NCBI GenBank assembly: GCA_963922205.1
Contig: CAWUHX010000015.1
Coordinates: 1,302,001 to 1,366,000 of the forward strand
Reading direction: 5' to 3'
DNA from: Romanomermis culicivorax
Taxonomy: Eukaryota; Nematoda; Enoplea; Mermithida; Mermithidae
DNA length: 64,000 nt
Shown: positions 12,401 through 24,400 of the stretch, one piece after another
Layout: each line of letters opens with the position of its first letter
Position numbering within the stretch: the stretch's first letter is position 1
The notes under the pieces: generated by a model
Database searches by the model: none
Told to the model about the DNA's origin: nothing
Seen by the model: the letters and a program-made list of their open reading frames with translations, nothing else
Translations under genes and position numbers: made by a program

Positions 12401-15400
12401 ATTCATATGCAACGTGCGAGTGCCCAATGGTAAATTATAACAGCCTTACAACAGTCACTTATAACATTACAACAGTCGGTTTTTTTCTGCACAAAATCAA
12501 CTCACTGCTGCAAACTTACGATAGAATTATTTTTGTCTGTTTTTCTTGGAATGCTATCAAACAATAAGAGTGGAAAGCAAGTAGGATTTCAGACTTTTAT
12601 GATCTTCATATAAACTGCATCTCATATGGATTTGAAAACCTGTGGGCTTACTCAACTAATCTTAACTATTTTTTGAGTAAAAAATTTCATTCTCAAAAGT
12701 TGGTGTTAACGATTTCAACGACAGAGCTAATTTTTGAAAATTTTTACTTTACAAGCATTTTATAAAAAAAACACACTACAGTTTGAAGGTTTTTAGACTT
12801 TCAAGTTACTCTGCTGCATTCAGCAGTACTACTGGACTCTTGCATGCTAACTTCTATGCAGCGGGTTCTGCTAAAACTGTGAGACATAGACTTCCGGATG
12901 CTGGGGGATATGGAATTCGAAAGTGACTTTTTTCAACATGGCTTTAGACCACCTCTTGCTTTTTCGTGGTGTTAATGAAAATTACATCACATACTACATA
13001 GTTAATTTTCTCGCTCATAACTGGATGCCTTTTTGTCTTTTTGCGCTGTACTCTGTTTTGTACAAAAACGGACCGTTCTTACCTCTACACCGTAAAACAT
13101 TACGTATTTGAAGAACTGAAAGAATTATAGGATCCAAAATATTCCAAGAGCGATTGGTCAGAAAATCGGCTAGACAATTTTTTTATCCTTCGTGTCAGTG
13201 CTATGTAAAATTTCCATCTTTGACATTCAGCATCAAAATATTTCCATGGTATATATTTCATTTTTGCCAGTTGTTATTTGCAATTGTCAGATCGGTTCAG
13301 ATAATCAGGTTTAGCTACTGCAAAGAACAAATTTGTAATTCTGACATCATCATCCATAAGACAAAAATTGTCATCATTAAAAAAATTCCATCAGCCTTTT
13401 CCTTATGAACTTATTGCTTATATCGGATCCGCTTTTCCCCTACAATCTCGAACCTAAGAAAGAGTGACTCTCACCCTGAATAATCAAGATGTTTCTGACT
13501 ACTGTACCAAAACAATTGAAGTGTTACTGTAAATTCCTTTCCATTGCCTATAGCACAATGCCTAACGTCTTAGTTGGATTATTCGAAGGTTCATCCATGT
13601 TCACAAAGTGGTACTTCGAAGCCGAAGTTGAACACTTGGAGCAAATGACGACCCGCAAAGTTCATCTGCGGGTCGGCTGGGCTAATACGACCGGCTACGT
13701 GCCTTACCCGGGTACGGGTCAAAAATGGGGCTGCAACGGCGTCGGAGACGACCTCTTTTCGTACGGTTTTGACGGAAAACGGTTGTACACAGGTTAGTTC
13801 TTTTTCTACGGTAACAAAATCAAAACAATCTACAGTAAGATTTGCTTTCGCAGGAGGCAAAGGTAGAACTGTCGGCGCTAGAGAACTACAAAAAGGCGAT
13901 ATTATGGGCTGTATGCTAGACTTAACTATACCAGAGGTGAAATTTTCGCTGAACGGCAACACAATGCAAGCATCATTCAAAGATTTCAATTGTGATGGGT
14001 ATTTTCACCCTGTCATGAGCACGTCTGCACGCGTCAGGTAAATGATCCGGATTCAGCTGCAGGCGGATCGGAGAACTTTTGAAGTGAAATTCGACTTGCG
14101 CTAAGGTTTAGGGTTAGGCTTATATACCGAATCCAAGATATGACAGTTTGTAGCTCCATCTTTTACCTGTAATACCGTTTTTCATGGATTATTTTTTGGC
14201 AGATTCCAGAGAGTCAATTTTTGAAGGGAAACACTGTTGGGCGGTTTGCTTAGAAATTGATAATTCAATAAGATCGTCGTATAACAACGATAAATTTTTT
14301 CATGAAAATGCAAAAGACGAGAAATTTTGTTCACTTAAACGTATTATTGAATTAGATTTCCAGCTATTCTGTTTTCCGCTCATTGCTGGAAAATCGTTTT
14401 CATTGATTACAGTAACAAGTTTGTCATTGAACTTACTTCAATGGCATTGCAATATCGATTATTTCAAAATAAATTGAATATAGTATAAGCAATAGAGAAA
14501 TAATATTGACTTCAAAATGGAGGAGCTTACTTTCGGTCAGTATTTCTGTGAGGAGCAAAACTAAATACGTTAATTGGCTGAGGTATCGCATGTCAATTTT
14601 TCGGACAAGTTTACATGTCTGGTTTCAGCGGGCAACCCGGGTGGAGAAACCTGTATTACATGACTTTTTTCGAATTCTAAAAAGTCAACTGGAGAGAGTT
14701 AATTTTCGCTTCATTTGAGAACTTCAGATTTGAAAACTAAACGCCATCAGATTGCCAGCTGATAAAAAAATTGTTTTGTTGAATCAGCGTGAAGTTTAAT
14801 TTTTTAGCAGGAATCTGTCGTAGTTATTGAGAATAGTTCTAGGCGAATTTTTCCATTGCAGGGAAAACTAATGCATATTTAAAGGCAAACAAGGCTCATG
14901 GAGAAGCTCATCATATAAATTCACTCAGGTTGATGTCAATTTTCACACCTGGAAACATCATCGCTAGGAAGAACGTGGAAATCAGGTTCCTTTTCAAATA
15001 CTGAATTACCTCTTGATTTTTGGAGAGAAAATTTCTGACATCAATTTGCTGTTTGAAAGTCATGACAATGCTTGCCTGAAGAACGCTGTGCAACCTAATT
15101 TCCCAAATCAACTTTATCCAACTGGATTTCAATTATTTATCTGTGAGTGCCAAACGGCTGGATAGAAAATTTTCTCTATTTTCTTCAGCTGTCGGTTTTT
15201 ATTCGGCGGCAATCAGGGGAAACTGCATTACGGTCCACCAAAAGGCTATTCGGCCATCTACGAAGCTCTGCGTGGTCCGCTGAAAGTGGGCCCTTGTTTC
15301 TCGTTCGGCAAAATCAACCGTTGCATCTACAACGGCCCGTCGACCATTTTGCTACAAGAACATACTTTCGCGCCGAAACCGGTCGATATTGCTCAAGTTG

Positions 15401-18400
15401 GTGGAATAAGCCTCTACTTTTTACAATTATTTAGAATCATTCTGTTTTAATCTGGAATAGAATTCTGCAAATTTTTTGTCTCAAGTTTGTATGTGATTCG
15501 AGATCCTTTTTGGAATTGGATGAAAACGTTGTTATCCAACATCTGTCTCATATCATCGACCTACATGGAAACTCTATAGTAACAAAGCTTGCATGCTTCT
15601 ACCAAAACTCCACCTATAGATTCTAGTAGTTTGATAAAAAATTTTATAGTTTACTGATCAAGGATGAGATTTAAGATGATTAAGGAATCGGGTGAATTGT
15701 TCACTATTGTTTCCAACAAGTTGAACAACAGATATTAAATTTGCTATATTTAAGAGAAGTCATTTGATAGACATTTCCGTCTAACCGATTGTTTGATCAT
15801 CACACAATGCTCAATGATATAGAGAAATAACACAAACGAACTCTGGGGTACTCAATTTTAATTTTGGCGTGTCTCATCTTATCAATTGAGGCCTTAATTG
15901 AAAATGTCTTGTAAAATATACTGTAAAGTACGACAGCCAGAAGTATTCACAATTGTATTTACATGCTGTGTCTAGAGTATTAGTATAGAGTTGACGCTGT
16001 CTAGTCTAGGCTATGGTAGAGGCTGTTGCTGCTTCAAGAATTTCAATTTTTTGTTATCGGTAGTCTGTTTTCAGCTTAAAATAGATATTATTTTTGTTTT
16101 TTACCTCGACTTTATGATAAACGGTTGGATTTTAGCAGTTTTTTCAAGTTTTCTAACTATTTTACGGCACTGTCCAGCAGGCTTAGAAAACGGGCATATC
16201 CAGCTATGATGATAAGCTATTGCTGATATTTTCATCTCAGCAAAATTTTGCTTCTTATCTTCTTGGAAAGGAAAATATGGCTATCGGTAGAATGATTGGG
16301 AATTTCGCATCATCTAGTAATATTGCTATTTCAGATTATGCTATCAGCTCAAGTCGAAGCAGTGACCGACAAACTGGCTGAAAATATGCACGAATTGTGG
16401 GCAGTAAATAAAATAGAAGATGGATGGACTTATGGAGATGTAAATTTGAATTTTGCATTTGGATCAATACAGGCACCAATAGGATGCTATGAAAGAGAAT
16501 GAAATACCTTTGGTTTTACCGAAAAATAAACCAATAATAACTGGGAGATGAACCACAATGAATGAATGTATTTTTTCGAAACTTTCATCGAAAATCCTTT
16601 GGATGAATGCATTCGAATTAATTTTACCAGACATTACACCTATTTCAGAAAAGGAGCGAAAGCAGGAGAAATCACCCATGCTTGACTACGTATGAAAAGT
16701 TAGGATTGTCAGAGAAGACTTACAATTTGAATCTTGCCAGAGACACTATAAAGTAAGTTTCTAGTACAGCATGTTTTTTAGAACCTAATTTCGTAATATT
16801 AAACTATAGAGAATGACAGTAATTGTTACATACACGTTACTTATATCAAAAGTTATTTGAACAGCAGGATCTCACGAAGAAGCATTTTCCGACGAAAATC
16901 CTTAAGTTCAGCATGTTATGGTGCATTTTCATTCGATAGCCCATGGCGAACGGAGGAATGTTACACTAGCCATTCTTCCCAGCTGACTTTATTTACTCTG
17001 AAATTCTCACAAATGAATTAAATCAGTCTATATCAATTCAGCTATTACAGAAACATATTTTAAAACACACAAATACCACCAGTCGTGCTGCGAGAACTGA
17101 AATATTGTTCCCGTGATCAACTTCCCATATGTAACTTTCTCCAATATATGAAGGCCTCAATTTTTCGAAAAATTTTGTAAAGCTCCAGATTGATGACGAC
17201 TTGAAATCTGCCTATGAGCATCGATAATAATATCGCTCCACATTGATCAGCCCGATTCGGGCTGTCGAATGCACTGTAACTTGTTTCATATCAGAATGTC
17301 TACCGGAAAAAGTTCGCTCGAAAGATGTTAGCATTGTTTTGCCGTTTGGATACTGCTGATAAATGTTTTGATACATAAACCGGGTACTACAATGTTTGGC
17401 GTAAAATTAAGAGCATTCAGACAGTCTAAGCCTTAAGTGTGTGCCTAGGTCAAAGCCTAAGTCTGAGCCTTATTCATGATGAGCCTGTGAATTTTTTTTT
17501 TACGTCCCGCCATATCTACAGCCCATTTAATTTCAAATGATAGACGCAGCCAAAACCGAACAAGTAAATTTCATTTGGTACGCAATTTTTCAAAGTCGAA
17601 ACCTTTATACTGTAGAAATACGCAAAACTTCTTCATGAGAATAGAAGAGGTCAAAATCATTGAGAAACATCATGCTTATCCACTTTCGATTTAGACAAAA
17701 CTGCTTCGATACCTGAATGCTACTCGAGAAATTTTGACCACTTAACCAAGCTATTGAAACAAATTTCGAGCTGTTCTGTATGCCGCTGATGGACGAAAAA
17801 TTTCTTCCACTGACTACAGTAATACACTTACTCCCTTTTCCGTATAGAACTTACTTTCATTGGATCGCTGCATCGGTCATTTCGAAATAAATGGAGTATA
17901 AGGCACTGTATCCGGTTCAAGGTTTAGGAATGCTACTTAAATCTGTTTATATATATATATATATATATATACAAAGTAGCATCATCTAGACATCTAGCAT
18001 ATCGACTAGCTGCTACTAGGGTAAAAATAGACATTTTCTATGATAGATTAAGCGCAAGCTAGTTAATAACATAGGGCCCCTGATCTTGGAGCACATTTGG
18101 ACGTGTCATTCTTGTCTGAAAGCACAAATTTAAACTTACTGTTTTATTATGTATACCAGGGCCATCATCGCCATGGGTTACCACATTGCTCCAGGCAGAC
18201 CGCCCAACCGACTCAAATTGATGCGATTCCCCAACAAGTGCAACATGAAAATTAACATATTGATGTTCGCAAATGATGTTCGGACGTTTTTGTTTCAGTT
18301 TTTTGATGAGCAACGGTTATAAACCGGCTCCATTGGACACCCGCGAAATTCAACTAGACGAAAAAATGATGGATTTAGTGGAATTGTTGGCCAAAAACAC

Positions 18401-21400
18401 TCACTACGTTTGGGCCAAAGACAAAATCGGCAAAGGCTGGACTTATGGTGCAAACGATGTAAGACATGCCGTAATTCTTGGTAGGGGAAACTGAGATTTT
18501 ACACTCGAATTCAGTTCAGTGAATCTCTGAAAGATCGCAATGGTTGAACTACATATACTAGTCTGGCATAATGTGTCACACAGCAAACCTGAACTTTTTT
18601 TGCAGCTTGTACGTTTTGATGTTTCAGAAATTTCTTCACTGATTCTGTCAAACAAATTGCAAGATAATTTCGCGTTGTAAGATATGAACAAGGTGACATT
18701 CTCAAGGTCTTGGATTTAGGTAGGGGTAAAATCCATATTTTTTTGCGTGACATCATGATTCGCTGATTCTTTGCATACAGGCGTACAGCATTCTCTTACA
18801 CCGTTTGTTTTTCTCCCCGTACATACATGGTGCTGTACTAGCTCTTACGCTCTTTAATCCATTAATTTTCTTACTTCTTTCTCTCATTATTCCATAAGCA
18901 AAAAAATGCAAATTACTGTACAAATACTGTACCATTCCTTTGTACCCTGCAGTTGTAAAGTTTTGATTTGCCACATCACTTGCATAATATTTTCTCCAAA
19001 ATCAGCTATGTAGTACATTTTCAAAACTGTGGACATCAGGTAGTTTTCCCTATCTGACCACACACCACCGAGAATGGATTACCCAATAGCAGTCATTCCT
19101 AAAAAAATATTCATTGATCCATTTTCTTCAAATTAGCATACCTGATATGACACTTTCAAAAATTTCATTTACCAGTTAGTCATTTTACCCATTTTATTCG
19201 GCTAGAAAGCCATTTTTATCAGGATAGCAAATGAATTTCCAAACTTAAGACAGGAGTAATATCTTCCATACCTGAATAAGTGGTAGTCTACGAACAAATA
19301 ACTTGAATTTGCACTGACTTTTTAATTTTTACTTTCTTTTACTAAAAATATCAATATGCCCATCCACTACGCCAAACAAAAGAATGAAGTTCACTTAAAG
19401 CATGTGAAATTTTAACACTAGAAACTGCAGTAATTGTATTTAGCACTTTAAAAGAACAATTATTCTATCTCGGCTGATTGAAGCGATAGGAATAAAACCC
19501 AAATATTTGGTTCTCTTCAAATCGTGTTGAGTTTTAATTTTTTGATTGTCAAAATCATCTATGTACTGCAGATTGGAGAGAAACTCTGGAATAATGCTCC
19601 GGAAGACCAACTTTAGCCACAGCTTTTTGTTTCTTTGTTTTGCTCTCGAGTCTTTCTTGCTCTTTCACTCGAAAAAATATGTGTAAAACCGGGCCTTCCA
19701 CTGAATGACACAGCTGTTAACTGCCGGCGAAACTGACAAAACGAATTTTTAGAATAGCCTTAGGCAAATCCTGACATAGTATCCGAATCTAAATTTTACC
19801 CCAAAATGTTTTTGATTCGATCACTGCTGTATTAAGGCTAGGCCCTGTTCCGGCCTACATGTCATAGTTCAGGAAGCCAGGATGGGAAGTTGCAAGTTGA
19901 ACATTTTCAAAAGTGCATGAATTAGGGTCGAGAGGATGGGCATACGAAATTGAATTTTGGTGAGGCTCTCTCATGTTCACCTACTGCATGTATAGTCCTA
20001 AGTTTTACGTTCCTTGAATAAAGAGCCTACACCTTCAATACATATCAAATATCGCTCATGAATCGTGGTATTCCCGAGTCTCGTAGTGACGCATATTTCC
20101 TTAGCAGGATCCATTAACCAAACGCAGTTGCCACCTAGTTCCTTACGATTTCGTCGATTCGCGGATCAAAGACGCCAATCGCGCCATGTCCACAGAGGTG
20201 ATCAAGTCTTTGATCGTCTATGGCTACGATATCGACGCGCCAAATGTCGATCATGATACAGGTATCAGCGTACTTCGAACAACTTTTTTAAAGACCATGA
20301 CCATAAAGCTTATCAAATATCAGGAGTAAATGGAATTTCGTTATCTTATTCCACAATTTTGAATTCGAAATGAAACCTGTCTTAAGAATCTTATTAACAG
20401 GATCTACTCCCGTCAGCAGATCATATAGCCCAACTTTTGAAAATTGGAGTTGCATATCGTTTACTCGATGTCGTGTTTTTGGAGCTTATGGTTTTGGGTC
20501 ACCCAAGTCATGACTCGTATATTACTGGAATTCCAAGTCCCAGATTTCAAAATCCAAGTTTCCTCGTACTTCAATTTCAAAGGTTTCCAAGTTTCAATCC
20601 ATATGCTCAACGTGTGGTCTGACAAAAAATTAAAAAAATAATGATATACTACTAGCTTTCCGGTTTTATCAAGAAAAAACAGACTGTTCGAAGGACAACT
20701 CTTTGATCTTTTTGAAATATATCTAAATGATACGTCTATAGGGTGTTGCCAATCTATCTGCTCGCTCTGAAAACCCACTTCTGGTTAAGCTAGAAGAATG
20801 TTTCTTACACTGCTTTCTAGAGAATTTAATTCTACATTTAATGCAGATTAAGGCAGATTGTTTTGCATTGAGTGTTGTATGAGGTACTGTTTTCCGAAAA
20901 TTTTCACCCTATTTGTCAATTATTTTGTTCCAAAAAATGAGTTTTGACTCAAAAGATGCACGGCTTTTGGGGTAATAATGTATGGCCTGCAAACTCTGGA
21001 AACTCTGATCTCAATCCGAGTCAGAATTTGGGTGAAATTGTGAAAAACAAGGCTTAAAATCTTATGCATCTGGAGCCAGGATCCGGTCGTTATTCACATC
21101 CCACCTTGCTGAAAAATTCGAAAATTGTATTGACAGATTTAGAATTCAATCAGGATCCTTTCGAAGATTTGTTATGTTCCATGCCTGATCGCATTGGGCA
21201 GGTCATGGAAGCTGGTGGTGGACGTACGAATTAATGGAATTGAAAATTTCTTGCGTAGAATGAAATAATATATGATGTTATGAGTTAGTCATGGTTTTGT
21301 TACGATAAAAAATTAATCCTCCAGTTTATAGTGATAAAAATCGCACTACCTGCCGTAGAATTAAATTCTCTACAAAACATTGTAACGAACATTCTTCTAT

Positions 21401-24400
21401 CTTAATTAGAAGTGGGTTTTTAGAGGGAGCAGATAGATTCTCAACACCCAGTATATGATTTACAAATTGATTGATAACAGAAAAGACGCCTAAGCTAGAA
21501 AATCGAATGCATCCCTAAAATGAATGTTCTACTGTATTATTCGGAGCACATCAAAATTATTGTCATTTTGCGAGTAACATTCAGTGTCGGAAAAATCAGA
21601 TAGTTTCTTTATAACAGCATCAAAATCGCAATTGGATGCCACAACGATCAATACTCGAACTTACAGAGCCGAAAAAAGTTACGCCGTCACGTCCGGAAAA
21701 TGGTATAATCGGCTTTGTCAACAGGGTTTTCCTTTCAACAAAATCTGCATATCCTTATCAACTATAGGTATTACGAATTCGAAGTTATAACCGATGGCTA
21801 TATGAAAGTCGGTTGGATGGACGTCGGCGCCGCTCCCGACGTTGATATCGGCAACGACGAGTTGTCGTTCGGATTCGACGGATTTTTAACACAAAAGTGG
21901 CACCAAGGGCACGAACAGTACGGCAAAAAATGGACGGCCGGCGATGTGATCGGTTGTTTCTTGGATTTGACTGATAAAATCGTCTGTAAGTTGAAAAGTT
22001 CTATTTTTTATAGTTGAGTTGAACGATTTCCCGAAATTTTCCACCACATTCTCTTCCTCGTTCGAGTATTTTTGTTTTTGCAGTGGACGAAAAATGTCTA
22101 AAAAGTTTTCGCTCGGAAATTTTTTTGGTGCTGTGAGGTGTTATTGCAATAAAGAGATTTTTTCACATCATTATCACTGAATATTTCGTTGCAGGGAGCT
22201 ACAGGAAGCGAAGAAAAATTTGTTTTTATGCACAAAGTAGTGTTTTTCTGTCATTGCGACCTCAACTTGAGACACATTTCTGAAAAAATTTAGCAAAGAA
22301 AATTTTAGCAAAGATTTAGCAAAATTTAATAAAAAATTAACCCCATCTAAAAATCACACATTCAGTGCAACTTGATACATTAGGAACGAAAATTATATTC
22401 ATTTCGTCCGAAAGTCAAAAGTCGCAAGCTACAGTAAGACAAAAGTTAGAAATTACCTATTTTTTCGATTTTTACGCACACTCCTTTCAACTTACGCAGG
22501 TTTATTGTTGAAAAAGTAAAAATTTTATTAAAATTAGTGGTGTTAAACTCAAAAATTAAATAAACGCCGCCCTCGAATAAAAATAAATACGGTATCCTGG
22601 GCATGAAGCATCTTCATAGCTGAACATTCATTAGATGTAGAGTAATTCATATTTTTTCATCACGGCGCTTATGAAACCAGGGTTGTGCTAATAAACGTCT
22701 CAGACGTCAGAGCGCGTGCTTATGACTGAAAGTGACATATTTAAAAAAATTATTTTTCAACATTTATTCCATAACTTCAACAAAATGAACAATTCATTCT
22801 GGATGCTTTCTTTTTCGTTAAAATTCCTTCTGAAAGTACCAACATCAAGCATGATTTAAAGAATTGGTAATAGAATAAAAGCAGGTTATCAGAATCGATA
22901 AACTCACACATTAGCTGTGGACTAACTAACGAAGCATCATTTGTCAACCCAGCTAACTGCGCCAACGAAATATTTTTTTATTAGCACGAGTGCTAATCAT
23001 AGATGTACGGCCATAACATAAGGATATTTTTTTATCCTACAGCAAAGTGCACCGCACCAAAAATGTGGCGTACCCAGAAAAGCAAAATAAATACACAAAC
23101 CCGGGCCTCAAAATCAACAAGATTTCCCCAAATTTGGAAAAACATGTAAAAATAGGTCAAAGCACCTCCCTGAAATCTCGACAACTGTTGGGCCGAAAAT
23201 CTAGATATTTTGTTGACGTGCTTTTCAGGCCGAGCTTCATCGGTAAATTTATGAGGAAATTGAAATCAGGTTACTCTGCATGAGACGATAGTCACACAAA
23301 CTTTGAGTTATAACTTCCCTCTGTACCGCAGTCGTGATTAGTTCAATAAAAATGGGGACATATAAAATATTGCTCACCATTAGACCTGCTCATATGCTAA
23401 AGAAGATATTGACAAAATCCACGAACCTAAAGTAAGGCACCCTGGAACAGGGGAAATTCCCTTCACCACTCCAGTCCTGTCACTCAGAGGTTTTCCGAGC
23501 CATATGTCCTGCGGCTAATAACATGACGTTTTCAAATTTTTACAGTAAAATCAACATTTTATTAGCGAAACAGTAACCTCAAAATATATAAGCGAAACTA
23601 TGTATATTCTCATTTTTATACCGAGCGAATGGCAACAGCATGACTTGAAAAAAATCTAAGGCAAAGGTTTGACGCATTGCATTGAGTGGTATCACAAATC
23701 ACTGAAAATTTACAGATGAAATTCGGCCCTGTGCAAATATCTAGATTTTGAGCCCAACAGCTTCTCGGATTCCAGTGGCGTTATCATGGCTCATTTTTTT
23801 ATGTTTCTTCAAATTTATAGGAACCCTTTTGATTTTAAGGCCGGGGTTTGTGTAACTACAGAATACTCCATGTTTTTGGTACCCCTTGCTGTAGCGTCAT
23901 AATTATTTTTCTTAGTAATTTAAGAAGTAATGTAATATGAAATAATCTAATATGAAATGACGTATGTAAAATGTAAAGTATTGTATTTTTGATAGTGTAA
24001 TGTAGATTAATGCAATGTTACGCATTACCATGTGAAGTAATAGAATGCAAAGTAATACATTTTAAGTAATATAATATAGTGTAATGTAAAGAAATGAAGA
24101 ATAAATTAATATAATTCAGAGTGATTTCATGAATAACGCGATGTATAGTAATAAAATTAACGTAATTTAAAGTAACAGAATGTAACGTAACGAAATGTAA
24201 AGTAATAAAATGTGAAGTAAATAAATGTAAGGTAATTACAGTCAATTTTTCACAAAATGCTTTCTAATAATGAATCTAGAAAGCAAGTTCTATTTTATAT
24301 TTTCAGCATTTTCTGTCAAGCCGTACGTCATATGGAATTGAAATTTTGTGACAACGCTCAGCTAACACTTCGAAATTGAGTGAAAAAATGTACACGTAGA

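Larger units (their letters stand above)
16753..18159 (+). other. Intron 13, 1.4 kb
   Basis: Holds a full-length family B MITE at 17517-17898 and a TA dinucleotide run at 17948-17971. Short CCTAAG/GCCTTA words lie at about 17425-17475. Confidence 0.7.
20262..21617 (+). other. Intron 16, 1.36 kb
   Basis: Half of it is the degenerate Tc1/mariner copy at 20737-21455. Just upstream, 20650-20692 resembles the right part of a reversed family A MITE (AGCTTTCCGGTTTTATC, AAACAGACTG). At 20515-20600 CCAAGT words recur. Confidence 0.75.

Noticed and set aside
13591..13989. 132-codon reverse-strand frame over exons 9-10
   Set aside because: Shadow of SPRY1 coding sequence; no domain of its own.
21235..21385. 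Extending the transposase reading frame to the right inverted end
   Set aside because: The frame stops at 21232-21234 as expected for the family; the rest is untranslated tail.
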